DNA of 64,000 nucleotides from JAFDBW01 sp963825575 (GCA_963825575.1 CAWGUB010000033.1:1-64000), one strand, 5' to 3'; counted from the stretch's first letter, positions 15,967 to 25,528 are shown. Notes: a model not told the origin generated them from the sequence alone. A program made the numbers and translations.

Positions 15967-18033
15967 GTGTCTGACAAGAGCTCCTCTCAAGCCCTCAAGG
16001 ACTTCGTCAGCGAGACAGAAGAAATCATCGAATCACTCAATCTTGACCTGGTCAGGCTTGCTGACTCGGTGGACTCGGGCGATTGCGACCCGGACGTGCT
16101 CAACGGCATTTTTCGAGGGGCCCACTCGATTAAAGGCCTGGCCGGCATGTTCGGCTTCGATGACCTTTCGAAACTCTCCCACTCTATGGAAAGTCTGCTT
16201 GATGGGTTGCGCCTCGGTAAAATCCCGTTTAATCAGTTCCTGGTCGACACCCTGTTCAGCTCACTTGATGTACTAATCAATCTGATTGACGGCAAAAGCA
16301 ATGACGAAGATTTTACCCTCGACCTGACACCTGTCCTGATGCAGATCAGCAAAGCTGCCGAAGGTGGAGAAGAAGGTGACGAGAGCCCGCTTGCCGGTCT
16401 GGAAATTGACCCCGCTATACTGAATGTCCTCACTGAATACGAGGAGCATCGCCTGTTGGAAAATGTCCGCAAGGGGCGAAAGGTTCATCTTCTGCGCATG
16501 AACTTCGATTTGGCCAGCTTCGATCAGGAGCTCGCAGAAGTCACCCAGCAACTCAAACAGCAGGGCGAAGTGATCAGCACCCTCCCTTCAGCTGGAGATA
16601 TCGGCGAAAAGATCTCTTTCCAGATTCTGTTCGGCAGTGAACTCGGTCATTCCGACATTGCCATGCTGCTCGGTCACGACACTCTTGATATCCTCACTTA
16701 TGGCGATAGACCTGAACCGGAAGAGACAGAAGCCGTTGTGATTGAGGAGTCGTCTGAAGATGTCGCCGAAACATTTGTCGCTCGGTTGCCAGAGACCGCA
16801 GAGGATCCAGACAGCGCAAGTTCCATGCGCTCGATCAGCCGTACGGTCCGGGTTGACATAGACAAGCTTGATCTGTTGATGAATATCGTCGGTGAACTGG
16901 TCTTGTCAAAAAGTGCCATCGCCAACATCAGTGATCGCATGAAAATGACCCAGGAGAAAGATCTTGCGACCGATCTCGGCAAGACCACTCGCATTCTCGA
17001 GCGGCGTCTGCACGAATTGCAAAAAGGGGTCATGGATGTGCGCATGGTTCCGGTCGGGCAACTCTTTGAAAAAATGACCAGGATTGTACGTCGGGTTGCC
17101 AACGAGCAGGGCAAAAAGGTGGAGCTTGAGATTCGCGGCGCTGATACCGAACTGGACAAGCTGATCATCGAAGATGTCTCCGATCCACTCATGCACATCA
17201 TCCGCAATGCTATCGATCATGGCCTTGAAACGCCCCAGGAGCGTCTGGCAGCGGGTAAGTCGGAAAAAGGTACGATTCAGCTGTTGGCGTCGCAGAAAGG
17301 CAACCACGTTGTCATAACAGTCAATGACGACGGCCGAGGTATTGACAAGGAAAAAGTACGTCGCAAGGCCGTTGAGAGAGGCTTGATCAGCGCCTCACAT
17401 GAATTGACAGAAGAGGAAATCCACGAGCTTCTTTTTCTGCCCGGCTTCTCAACCCGTGATGAAGTCAGTGACCTGTCCGGTCGTGGTGTCGGCATGGATG
17501 TGGTTAAAAACAACATCGCCGCGCTGTCAGGGATGATCGAAGTGCGCAGCCAGTTTGGACAAGGCTCCAGTATGGTCATCACCTTGCCGATTACCCTGGC
17601 TATCATCAAAGCATTGATCGTACAGGTCGGCAAGACAACCTACGCGATTCCGATCAATTCAGTTCTGGAAACTTTGATGATCGAAGCGAATGCCATTCAG
17701 ACGGTCGAGAAGCGCGAAGTGATCGAACTGCGCAAAAGCACCGTGCCACTGCTGCGTCTAGACAAGATATTTACCCTGTCTAACGAAGATGTCGATGAAG
17801 GCCGGCGACTCTTTGTCGCAATTGTGGGACTGGCAGAAAAACGCATGGGTTTCGTGGTTGACGATCTACTTGGTCAGCAGGATGTTGTCATCAAGTCGCT
17901 GGGCAAAGCCCTCTCGTTCATTAAGGGAATTGCCGGGGCGGCGGAACTGGGGAACCAGAAGACCATCCTGGTGCTGGACGTGGCCGGATTGATGAGCGAA
18001 GCGCTGCGAGGCGAGTCTTCACTCAATGTATGA
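15967..18033 (+). CDS. cheA: Chemotaxis histidine kinase CheA
   Basis: About 688 residues. It is a CheA-type kinase that autophosphorylates on an Hpt histidine and passes phosphate to CheY/CheB receivers. The Hpt motif FRGAHSIKGLAGMF has His near 53. A second region at 130-285 has no obvious motif and may replace the P2 domain. VDIDKLDLLMNIVGELVL starts the dimerisation domain. LMHIIRNAIDHGLE (N box), NDDGRGID and GRGVGMDVV (G boxes) form the ATPase. A CheW-like domain ends the protein. GTG at 15967 is favoured, with GGAGG ending five bases before it; GTG at 15961 overlaps that site. The stop overlaps the next gene by eight bases. Confidence 0.95.
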   Translation: MSDKSSSQALKDFVSETEEIIESLNLDLVRLADSVDSGDCDPDVLNGIFRGAHSIKGLAGMFGFDDLSKLSHSMESLLDGLRLGKIPFNQFLVDTLFSSLDVLINLIDGKSNDEDFTLDLTPVLMQISKAAEGGEEGDESPLAGLEIDPAILNVLTEYEEHRLLENVRKGRKVHLLRMNFDLASFDQELAEVTQQLKQQGEVISTLPSAGDIGEKISFQILFGSELGHSDIAMLLGHDTLDILTYGDRPEPEETEAVVIEESSEDVAETFVARLPETAEDPDSASSMRSISRTVRVDIDKLDLLMNIVGELVLSKSAIANISDRMKMTQEKDLATDLGKTTRILERRLHELQKGVMDVRMVPVGQLFEKMTRIVRRVANEQGKKVELEIRGADTELDKLIIEDVSDPLMHIIRNAIDHGLETPQERLAAGKSEKGTIQLLASQKGNHVVITVNDDGRGIDKEKVRRKAVERGLISASHELTEEEIHELLFLPGFSTRDEVSDLSGRGVGMDVVKNNIAALSGMIEVRSQFGQGSSMVITLPITLAIIKALIVQVGKTTYAIPINSVLETLMIEANAIQTVEKREVIELRKSTVPLLRLDKIFTLSNEDVDEGRRLFVAIVGLAEKRMGFVVDDLLGQQDVVIKSLGKALSFIKGIAGAAELGNQKTILVLDVAGLMSEALRGESSLNV

Positions 18034-18850
18034 AGTTTATTTTGGGCTGAGAGAGCGGCCCTTCAGTAAAACGCCGGATCCCCGGTTCCTGTTCTTGAGC
18101 CGCGGTCATCGCGAAGCGCTGGCTCGCATGCAGTACGCTGTTGAGGAGCGTGACCTGGTGCTGCTGACAGGAGGAATCGGTTGTGGCAAGACGACCCTGT
18201 CGCGGGCTCTTATGGATACTCTTGATGAGAGCTTCAAAGTTGTCTGCCTGGTCAACCCGCGCCTGACTCCGCTGGAGTTTCTCAGTAGCCTGGCTCGCCA
18301 TCTTGGTGTTGAGGAGCCGGCGAGGTTTAAAGTTGACCTGCTTGAACAGATCGGCAAGATTTTGTTCGAATACTATGAGAACCATACAACCCCGGTGGTG
18401 GTGATTGATGAGGCGCAACTCGTACCGCACAAGGAGACGTTCGACGAAATCAGGCTGCTGACCAATTTTCAGCTGGATGACCGCAACCTGATCAGCATCG
18501 TGTTGATGGGACAGCCAGAGCTGAAAAAACGTCTCAGTCACCGTGCCTACGAACCGTTGAGACAGAGGATCGGCATGCAGTACGATCTGCAGCCGCTCAA
18601 CCTTGAAGAGACAGCCGAATACCTGGATTTCCGGATCATCAAAGCCGGTGGTCGACCCGGACTTTTTAATGAGGCGGCCATTGAGTCCGTCTATGCCTAT
18701 TCGGGTGGGATACCACGCATGATCAATCATGCTGCGTCCCTGGCTTTATTGGAATGCTTCGGCAGGGGCGGCGACCAGGTTGATAGGGGTACCATGGATG
18801 CTGTTATGCTCGAGCTTGACAACAACTTGTTGAAACGGAACCGTGGATAA
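18026..18850 (+). CDS. ExeA/GspA-like AAA+ ATPase within the CheA operon
   Basis: A 274-residue cytoplasmic ATPase of the ExeA/GspA (AAA_22) type. The N-terminal YFGLRERPFSKTPDPRFLF is the family opening. Walker A is GGIGCGKTT (about 48-56) and Walker B VVVIDEAQ (about 126-133). LMGQPELKKRL and GGIPRMINH are sensor-region signatures. It lacks the membrane and peptidoglycan-binding C-terminal domains of full GspA/ExeA. It overlaps cheA by eight bases and sits four bases before cheW, so it is translationally coupled to both. ATPases of this family in secretion and pilus systems help assemble envelope complexes. A role in placing a signalling array or pilus machine is inference. Confidence 0.9.
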   Translation: MYEVYFGLRERPFSKTPDPRFLFLSRGHREALARMQYAVEERDLVLLTGGIGCGKTTLSRALMDTLDESFKVVCLVNPRLTPLEFLSSLARHLGVEEPARFKVDLLEQIGKILFEYYENHTTPVVVIDEAQLVPHKETFDEIRLLTNFQLDDRNLISIVLMGQPELKKRLSHRAYEPLRQRIGMQYDLQPLNLEETAEYLDFRIIKAGGRPGLFNEAAIESVYAYSGGIPRMINHAASLALLECFGRGGDQVDRGTMDAVMLELDNNLLKRNRG

Positions 18851-18854
18851 ATAG

Positions 18855-19580
18855 ATGGATATTGCTAAGATACGCAAAAAAGCCAAAGCACGGGCCAAGC
18901 CGGACAAAGCCCAGCCAGAGACGGCTCCTGAGCAGGAGCTGGTGCCCGGGCCTGACCTGGTTGAGGACGCTGCCGTGACGGCGGAAGCGCTTGTTGAATC
19001 GGAAGCTGTGGTAGTCTCTGATAGCGTCTCAATTGCAGCGACAGATAGTCTTGACCGTATTTTTTGTGCGACGGACGATCTGGTTCTGGCTACAGATGAA
19101 TCATATGCTGCAATGCTGCAGGACCAGATTGCTGCTCAGTCTCAGGATGTCAGCCAGTACCTGGCTTTCCACCTCAATGATGAGGAGTATGCGCTGGACA
19201 TCAAGCAAATTAGCGAGATAATCAAAGTCAGGGAGTTTACGGAAATCCCCCGGTCTCCCGACTTTGTCTTGGGGATTATCTCTCTGCGTGGCGTTGTCGT
19301 GCCGGTGTTCGATTTGCCCTGCCGCATGAATCTGGGGTCGGCCGAAATAACAGCAAGCTCGCGTATCGTTGTGTGTCAGTCAGGCGATGTTGCAGTCGGA
19401 CTTCTGGTTGACAATATTAATCAGGTTGTCAATCTCGTCGACGACGAGATTGAGCCGCCGCCTGGGGTATTATCCGGGCTGGATCGTGAAATGGTCTTCG
19501 GTATTGGTCGCTACCAGGGTCGCATGATCATCTTGTTGCAGCTAAAACATGTTTTGGACCTTGAATCGAACTGTGGTTGA
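18855..19580 (+). CDS. cheW: CheW-domain adaptor protein with long charged N-terminal extension
   Basis: A 241-residue protein. Residues 1-95 are a Lys-rich then Ala/Glu/Val-rich, low-complexity segment (IRKKAKARAKPDKAQ at the start). Residues about 96-238 form a CheW domain: YLAFHLNDEEYALDI, QISEIIKVREFTEIPRSP, VLGIISLRGVVVPVFDL and VGLLVDNINQVVNL. CheW couples receptors to CheA. The normal CheW length is about 140-170, so the extension is extra. It follows the ATPase gene by four bases and precedes a receiver gene by nine. Confidence 0.9.
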   Translation: MDIAKIRKKAKARAKPDKAQPETAPEQELVPGPDLVEDAAVTAEALVESEAVVVSDSVSIAATDSLDRIFCATDDLVLATDESYAAMLQDQIAAQSQDVSQYLAFHLNDEEYALDIKQISEIIKVREFTEIPRSPDFVLGIISLRGVVVPVFDLPCRMNLGSAEITASSRIVVCQSGDVAVGLLVDNINQVVNLVDDEIEPPPGVLSGLDREMVFGIGRYQGRMIILLQLKHVLDLESNCG

Positions 19581-19592
19581 AAGGAGATTGTG

Positions 19593-19961
19593 GTGATTAA
19601 AAAGAAGATCCTGGTTGTCGAGGATGAAGAAAGTTTGCTCAAACTGGAAAGTATCCTGCTGACCTCAAAAGGGTACGAAGTACATGGTGCAGCAGATGGC
19701 CAGGCTGCACTGGACGCTATAGACAAGGTCATGCCTGACCTTGTTCTGCTGGATATAATGTTGCCGGAGATTGACGGTTTCGAGGTTTGTCGCAGGATTA
19801 AATCGAACAGCAAGACCAAACATATCCCAGTGGTTATGCTGACGGCGAAAAAGAGTCGTGAAGATATGGCTCGCGGGGAGCAGGTCGGTGCTGACTGGTA
19901 CATAACCAAACCGTTCAAGTCAGCCATGGTCATCGAAACCATTCAGAGATTTATTGACTGA
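19593..19961 (+). CDS. Single-domain response regulator (PilH/CheY-like)
   Basis: A 122-residue receiver. It has acidic VVEDEES, phospho-acceptor Asp in LVLLDIMLPEIDGFE, MLTAKKS and ITKPFKS with the conserved Lys, so it is complete. The GTG at 19593 is favoured over 19590 because AAGGAG then lies six bases upstream. It lies between two cheW genes with short gaps and is probably phosphorylated by the operon's CheA. The MLTAKK and GADWYITKPF segments resemble PilH-type receivers, but this is only a resemblance. Confidence 0.92.
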   Translation: MIKKKILVVEDEESLLKLESILLTSKGYEVHGAADGQAALDAIDKVMPDLVLLDIMLPEIDGFEVCRRIKSNSKTKHIPVVMLTAKKSREDMARGEQVGADWYITKPFKSAMVIETIQRFID

Positions 19962-19966
19962 TCGCC

Positions 19967-20482
19967 ATGTCGTCGCGCAATGGTGAAATATCTTTGACAG
20001 CGCCGGACGAGAAAGCCCTTCGTCAGGAGGTTCAACTTGCCTGCTTCAGGATTGGTTCTGAGTTGTATGCCCTTGATATCATGAGAATCAAGGAGATAAT
20101 TCGTCCTCAGAAGCTGACACCCGTCCCCAAAGCACCTTCCTTTATTGAAGGTGTCATCAATTTGCGTGGAGTCGTGATTCCGGTCGCTGACCTGCGCAAA
20201 CGTTTTGACCAGCCGATCAGCGAGGCAAACCGTAAAAACCGGATTGTGATCTGTTCCCTCATGGGCAGGATTATCGGTCTCATGGTTGATGAGGTCACCG
20301 AGGTAAAACGCTTCGGTCGCAAGGAAATAGCTCCAGCCCCCCAATTTATAGACGGGCCCGAGGCAAGCTATTTTCTTGGTGTTGCGCGCCGGGATGAAGA
20401 CCTGATCATGTTGATTGACCTGGAAAAAGTCCTTTCGACTGATGAAAAAATCGAATTGCAGAAATTGAGTAACATCCACTAG
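19967..20482 (+). CDS. cheW: CheW-domain adaptor protein
   Basis: A 171-residue CheW. ACFRIGSELYALDI, IKEIIRPQKLTPVPKAP, IEGVINLRGVVIPVADL and GLMVDEVTEVKRF follow the family pattern through the whole length. It is of normal size, without the extension seen in the upstream CheW. It starts five bases after the receiver stop. Two CheW proteins with one CheA suggest distinct receptors or array positions. Confidence 0.93.
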   Translation: MSSRNGEISLTAPDEKALRQEVQLACFRIGSELYALDIMRIKEIIRPQKLTPVPKAPSFIEGVINLRGVVIPVADLRKRFDQPISEANRKNRIVICSLMGRIIGLMVDEVTEVKRFGRKEIAPAPQFIDGPEASYFLGVARRDEDLIMLIDLEKVLSTDEKIELQKLSNIH

Positions 20483-20545
20483 TACGACTGGCTCGTCCTG
20501 GAACATTTTGACCTTGAGACGGTCGTTTTTTTTTGAGGTTTTTCA

Positions 20546-21466
20546 ATGATTGTTAAATGTCCATCCTGCGCTGCCCGATTTCGCCTGGATCGTGAAAAAT
20601 TAGCCGGAAAACGTGTCACCTTACGCTGTGCCCGCTGTCGGACGCCGTTTACCGCCGAATTGCCGCGTGTTTCTGCCGAACAACTGAAGCCCAAAGTGCG
20701 CGTCATGATCGCCCATAGTGATAAGGAGCTGTGTGGCACGATCCATAATATTGTCGAGAGTGCAGGCTTTGAGGGCATTCTCCGACACAACGGTGATGAA
20801 GTCCTTGCCGCTATGGATGCCTTGTGCCCAAGGGTGGCTGTTGTCGATGTCGCACTGCAGGGTTTGTACGCCTTTGAGGTTGTTGAAAAGCTCAGGCGTC
20901 GGCCAGGCCTTGAAAATGTCAAAATAATCCTGCTGTCTTCGGTTTATAACAAAGCCGCGTACAAGCGCTCGCCGAGTTCGCTCTACGGGGCGGATGATTA
21001 TATCGAGAAGCACCATATCCCGGATGATCTTGTGTTGAAGATCAACCGCTTGCTGGTTGATGCCGCACCGGCGACGGGTCCAGCATTAAGTGGTGAAACG
21101 GAAGAGGATGGCCGTCAGTTGTCGTCTGCTGATGGAATGGGGCAATCCCCTGATTTCATAAACACGATCAATGAAAAGATTCAGTCTGCGGAAAACCAAG
21201 AAGTGTCTGCTGATGGCGCAACAGAGCGTCAGCGCGCCGAACGCCTGGCCCGTATTATCGTTTCGGACATATCTCTCTATTATCAGGAGCGGGTCGATGA
21301 GGGGATTCTGGAAGGAAACTGGTCGGAACTTTTGGCGAATGAGATCAAGGAAGCCAAGCGTCTGTTCGGCGAGCGGTTCCCGAGTCCTCAGATACAGAAC
21401 AGCAAGATTCTCGAGGCCGCCTTTCTCGATCTCCTGGAAAAACGAAGTCGTGAACTGGGTATCTGA
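20546..21466 (+). CDS. MJ0042-type zinc-ribbon protein with degenerate receiver domain
   Basis: A 306-residue protein. Residues 1-40 form an MJ0042-type zinc ribbon (CPSCAARFRLD then LRCARCRTPF, two CxxC pairs). Residues 50-175 fold like a receiver (VRVMIAHSDKEL, VAVVDVALQGLYAFEV, IILLSSVY, DDYIEKHH). The beta-3 Asp and beta-5 Lys remain, but the two acidic residues that hold magnesium are replaced by His and Ser, so it is probably not phosphorylated normally. A Ser/Glu-rich linker and a helical C-terminal domain (from about 225) follow. It is co-oriented in the CheA operon, followed closely by the HEAT protein. Confidence 0.8.
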   Translation: MIVKCPSCAARFRLDREKLAGKRVTLRCARCRTPFTAELPRVSAEQLKPKVRVMIAHSDKELCGTIHNIVESAGFEGILRHNGDEVLAAMDALCPRVAVVDVALQGLYAFEVVEKLRRRPGLENVKIILLSSVYNKAAYKRSPSSLYGADDYIEKHHIPDDLVLKINRLLVDAAPATGPALSGETEEDGRQLSSADGMGQSPDFINTINEKIQSAENQEVSADGATERQRAERLARIIVSDISLYYQERVDEGILEGNWSELLANEIKEAKRLFGERFPSPQIQNSKILEAAFLDLLEKRSRELGI

Positions 21467-21486
21467 ACAGAAGACAGGGATGAACA

Positions 21487-23496
21487 GTGAGCACTATTGA
21501 CCAGATAAGCGATGCACTGAATTCTCCGGATGAGGAGACTCGTTTACGGGGCCTGCGTGAGTTGGCTGTCAGCAAACCCAGCGAGGGGCTTGATCTTGTT
21601 TTCAAGGCGTTCGGGGATGAGAGCTGGCGGGTTCGAAAGCAGGCCATTGATCTATTCCTGAGCATGCCGGTCAGCAGAGAATTGGTCGGCGAAGTTATTG
21701 AGCTTCTGCATGCAGAAGAGAATGCCGGTTTACGTAATGCCGGAGTTGAAATCCTGACTCGGATGGGGCGGTGTACCGTGCCGATGTTGATTGAGCACGC
21801 CAGATGCCCGGACCACGATGTGCGCAAGTTTATCATTGATGTCCTTGGAGATATTGCCGCACCCGAAGCTGTCCCGGTTTTGACTGTTGGCCTTGAGGAC
21901 TCAGACAGCAATGTCAGGGCTGCTGCCGCCGAGAACCTCGGCAAGCTGAAGACCCGGGAAGCAGTGCCAGCCTTGCTCAAAGCAATGCAATTGCCGGACC
22001 TGCTCCTGCAATTTACGATCCTCGACGCCTTGAGCCGGATCGCTGCCCCCGTGCCTCTATCTGAACTTTTGCCCTACAAAGATGAGAAGTTGCTCCGTAA
22101 GGCACTGATTGATTGTCTGGGTAAGGCAGGTGATGCATCCGCTGTCCCCGAACTGGTCAGTGCATTGACTGACTCAATGCGAAACGTTCGTGAGTCTGCC
22201 ATCCTGGCTATTGTGGAAATTTATAATCGATACCCTGCAGAGATCAGAAAGGCACTGGCAGAATGTGAAAAAGGGCCTGTTGCCGAGACGGTTAACGGAT
22301 ATCTTGATGAGGAATACAACGACGCCCTGAAACGGGCATCGATTAAAATCCTCGGTTGGCTGGCTGCAGAAGATGCTGTCGAGCAGCTATTAAGTCTGCT
22401 TGATTTTGAGACGCTGCAACAGACCGCACTTGAAGCACTGATCGATATCGGTCGTGCCAACTCGCAGGTATTGCTTGACACATGGGCCTGTCTAAGCGGC
22501 ACCCGGCGTGCTTATCTTGCCTACATCCTTGGTGAATCAGAATGTGCCGATGCGCTGCCACTGTTAGAGGGTGCGCTGGAGGATGAAGATATGCAGGTCG
22601 TGTGCATGGCTGTACATGCACTGGGCAAGATCGGTACCGCCGCATCGCTGCCAGGATTGGTTGCATGTCTGCAGAACAGTGACAGCGAAGTGCGGACTTC
22701 TGCATCGCAGGCTTTGACCTCTCTGGGAGAGAAATTCCCGAGTGAAACATTTTCTGCCTTGCAGCCATTGCTAAGCCATACCGATGCCGTGCAGAGGGAG
22801 CTGGCTGTTGTCGTGCTCAGAGAGCTCGATAATCCGTCCGTCCTGAATGCATTGGGACTTGCATTGAAAGATTCCGCTGCTGAAGTCAGAAGAGCGGCAA
22901 TCAGGGTTTTCGAACGTCACGATGTCACCGAGCATATCAGTACACTGTTGCTTGCCCTGACCGATGAAGACGCCGAAATGAGAAGGACAGTCGTGGATAT
23001 CCTGGCCAACTGCAACAACGATAGCGTCTTCGACGGATTGCAGCTGGCCCTGCAGGATGAGGACATATGGGTCCGCTCGGCTGCCGTACGAGGGTTGGGA
23101 AGGATTGCCGATGAGCGCAGTCGTGGTCTGGTGGAGCAGGCCCTCACGGATCCGGTCGGGCTGGTGAGTATTGCTGCCCTGGAAACCCTGGCCCGCCTGT
23201 CCGATATTTCAGCTCTACCGCAGATGATTTCAGCTCTGGACCATCATGATGAAGAGGTCGTTACGGCCGCTATGAATCTTCTGACCAGCCACGGTGCCGG
23301 AGATTGGTTGCATGCTCACGCTGATAGGCTGATCAATCATTCTTTCTGGGTCGTCCGCGCACAAATCGCGCGCAGTGCTGCAGAAGTCCTTGGTGCAGGG
23401 GCAAGATCCCTTCTGGAACGCCGTCTGGAAATTGAAGCAGAAGAAGTCGTCCGCCAGCAATTGGCTGAGATCCTGGCCGGGTTGCCCATCGAGTAA
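21487..23496 (+). CDS. HEAT-repeat scaffold protein
   Basis: A 669-residue protein made almost entirely of about twenty HEAT/PBS-lyase-type repeats. Examples are VRKQAIDLFLS, VRAAAAENLGKL, VCMAVHALGKIG, VRTSASQALTSLG, VRRAAIRVFERH and VRSAAVRGLGRI. There is no signal peptide or membrane segment. The GTG start follows AGGGA. Such arrays bind proteins or phycobilin-type ligands; here a scaffold for the CheA complex is a reasonable inference. It lies 20 bp after the zinc-ribbon gene and eight bases before cheR. Confidence 0.88.
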   Translation: MSTIDQISDALNSPDEETRLRGLRELAVSKPSEGLDLVFKAFGDESWRVRKQAIDLFLSMPVSRELVGEVIELLHAEENAGLRNAGVEILTRMGRCTVPMLIEHARCPDHDVRKFIIDVLGDIAAPEAVPVLTVGLEDSDSNVRAAAAENLGKLKTREAVPALLKAMQLPDLLLQFTILDALSRIAAPVPLSELLPYKDEKLLRKALIDCLGKAGDASAVPELVSALTDSMRNVRESAILAIVEIYNRYPAEIRKALAECEKGPVAETVNGYLDEEYNDALKRASIKILGWLAAEDAVEQLLSLLDFETLQQTALEALIDIGRANSQVLLDTWACLSGTRRAYLAYILGESECADALPLLEGALEDEDMQVVCMAVHALGKIGTAASLPGLVACLQNSDSEVRTSASQALTSLGEKFPSETFSALQPLLSHTDAVQRELAVVVLRELDNPSVLNALGLALKDSAAEVRRAAIRVFERHDVTEHISTLLLALTDEDAEMRRTVVDILANCNNDSVFDGLQLALQDEDIWVRSAAVRGLGRIADERSRGLVEQALTDPVGLVSIAALETLARLSDISALPQMISALDHHDEEVVTAAMNLLTSHGAGDWLHAHADRLINHSFWVVRAQIARSAAEVLGAGARSLLERRLEIEAEEVVRQQLAEILAGLPIE

Positions 23497-23504
23497 AGTC
23501 ATAA

Positions 23505-24380
23505 ATGTTATTTACTACCCCTGACATAAAGATGGACCCGGACGAATTTCGCCTGCTGCGTGATTTCGTTTATCAATATTGCGGGTTGAATTTCACCGAG
23601 GATTCCAAATACCTGCTCGAAAAGCGTCTGGGTAAGAGACTCCACCAGCACAACCTGAAAAACTTTAAGGATTACTATTACTTTTTGCGTTACAACCAGA
23701 ATAAAGACCAGGAGATGTCAGAAGTCATCGATCAGCTGACTACCAACGAAACCTATTTCTTCCGGGAAGATTTCCAGCTGCGCACATTCGTAGAAGATAT
23801 CCTGCCGGAAATACGCAAACGCAAAGAGAAAGAAGGCCTGCAGACACTGCGGGTCTGGAGTGCCGGCTGTTCATCTGGTGAAGAACCGTACACCATCGCC
23901 ATGTTGTTGCTCGACCAGCCGTGGTTGAGGTCGTGGCGGGTAGAAGTGATTGGCACGGACATCAGTCAGCGGGTTCTGCACATGGCGCGTGAGGGGTTGT
24001 ATGGTGACGCCTCGTTCAGAAGTACAGAAGACGTGCAGAAGCGCCGTTTTTTTACAGAGCATGAGGGGAAATATCGCGTCAATGATGAAGTCAGAAATCT
24101 TGTGTCAATCAGCCATCTTAACCTCTTTGATATCTCCCGGATTGCCCTGTTGGGCAAGATGGATGTGATCTTCTGTCGCAACGTGATCATATATTTCGAC
24201 CAGGCCGGAAAAAAGAAGGCCATTGAAAGTTTTTTCCAGCGGCTGGACCCGGAAGGGTTCCTGCTGCTCGGACATTCTGAATCGCTCATCAACCTCAGTA
24301 CCTCCTTCCAACTCAGACATTTCCAGCACGACATGGTCTACCAGAAACCCTCCGCCATCACCTCAATCGGAGGCCTGTGA
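23505..24380 (+). CDS. cheR: Chemoreceptor glutamate methyltransferase CheR
   Basis: A 291-residue SAM-dependent methyltransferase acting on chemoreceptor glutamates. The N-terminal helical domain (FRLLRDFVYQYCGLNFTED) is followed by the SAM site VWSAGCSSGEEPYTIAM (about 119-135), then VIGTDISQRVL and FCRNVIIYFD. Length is normal. Since no chemoreceptor lies in the operon, its target must be elsewhere; the methyl-accepting protein at 46973-48976 is one candidate. Its stop overlaps the cheB start by one base. Confidence 0.96.
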   Translation: MLFTTPDIKMDPDEFRLLRDFVYQYCGLNFTEDSKYLLEKRLGKRLHQHNLKNFKDYYYFLRYNQNKDQEMSEVIDQLTTNETYFFREDFQLRTFVEDILPEIRKRKEKEGLQTLRVWSAGCSSGEEPYTIAMLLLDQPWLRSWRVEVIGTDISQRVLHMAREGLYGDASFRSTEDVQKRRFFTEHEGKYRVNDEVRNLVSISHLNLFDISRIALLGKMDVIFCRNVIIYFDQAGKKKAIESFFQRLDPEGFLLLGHSESLINLSTSFQLRHFQHDMVYQKPSAITSIGGL

Positions 24381-25456
24381 TGACTCCGGGCAAGGTCAGG
24401 GTTCTGGTGGTTGACGATTCGGCTTTCAACCGGCGCACAATTGTCAAGATGCTTGAGTCGTTACCCAATGTCGAGGTTGTCGGCTATGCCTGCGACGGCG
24501 AAGAGGGGTTGCGCAAGGTGATCGATTTGCGTCCGGATCTGATTACGCTTGATCTGGAAATGCCGCGTATGGATGGCTTCACTCTCCTGCGCATCGTCAT
24601 GCAAAAGCAGCCGACGCCGATTATAGTCGTGTCTTCCCGCGCGGATGATGAGAATGTCTTCAAGGCTCTCGACCTGGGTGCGGTCGAATTTGTACCAAAA
24701 CCGTCTTCCAGTGTGTCGCCGGTTTTAATGGATATCCGCGAAGAGCTTCTCAGTAAAGTCCGTGAGGTAACGTCCGCCAATCTGAAAAATGTCATGGCGC
24801 GGGCCGAAAATGCGATTAAGGTGCAGAACCTTGTCGTGAAGCCGACTTCCAAGAAAAAGAAAACCTCCAAAACTAGCATTTCTGACTATCAGATGGTGGT
24901 GATAGGCTCATCGACCGGAGGTCCTCCGGCGTTGCAGAACATCTTTTCTGCCATCCAGGAAGAACTCCCGGTTGCCTTTGCTGTCGCCCAGCATATGCCT
25001 CCGGACTTCACCCGGGCTTTTGCCGAAAGGCTTAACCGTTTTTCCGCCTTGACCATTCGCGAGGCGGAAAATGGTGATCTGGTGAAACCGGGACAGGTTC
25101 TGATTGCGCCCGGCGGGAAAAACCTTGAATTCTTTACGAAAGACAACCAGATCATCGCCAAGGTTTCAGCACCGGAGGGCCACCAGCGTTATCTGCCTTC
25201 AGTGGATATGCTTTTTTCCAGTTCTGCTGCAGTGTTCGGTGAACGAGTCCTCGGTGTTGTCCTGACCGGAATGGGGAATGACGGAGCCATGGGAACCCGG
25301 GCAATCAAGTCTGCCGGCGGCAGCATTTTTGCCGAGGCCGAGGAAAGCTGTGTCGTTTTCGGCATGCCCAAAGAAGCGATTGCCACCGGGCTGGTTGACC
25401 GTATTGTTCCATTGCCGTTGGTCTGTAAGGAAATCCTGCAGTATTGCGGGTATTAA
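24380..25456 (+). CDS. cheB: Protein-glutamate methylesterase / glutaminase CheB
   Basis: A 358-residue CheB. It carries an N-terminal receiver (VVDDSAFNRR, phospho-Asp in ITLDLEMPRMDG, KPSSS) joined by a basic linker (SKKKKTSKTS) to the methylesterase. That domain has GSSTGGPPALQ (active Ser), AQHMPPDFTRAFAERL (active His) and LTGMGNDGAMG (active Asp). It demethylates receptors when phosphorylated by CheA. The ATG at 24380 is preferred over the adjacent GTG 24377 because GGAGG lies six bases before it. It overlaps the cheR stop. Confidence 0.96.
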   Translation: MTPGKVRVLVVDDSAFNRRTIVKMLESLPNVEVVGYACDGEEGLRKVIDLRPDLITLDLEMPRMDGFTLLRIVMQKQPTPIIVVSSRADDENVFKALDLGAVEFVPKPSSSVSPVLMDIREELLSKVREVTSANLKNVMARAENAIKVQNLVVKPTSKKKKTSKTSISDYQMVVIGSSTGGPPALQNIFSAIQEELPVAFAVAQHMPPDFTRAFAERLNRFSALTIREAENGDLVKPGQVLIAPGGKNLEFFTKDNQIIAKVSAPEGHQRYLPSVDMLFSSSAAVFGERVLGVVLTGMGNDGAMGTRAIKSAGGSIFAEAEESCVVFGMPKEAIATGLVDRIVPLPLVCKEILQYCGY

Positions 25457-25528
25457 CGCTGGATATTTTTCCGCAGGATTGTTATTATTTTCAGGTTTTG
25501 ACGGTGAATATTTCACGAGGAGCAGGGC

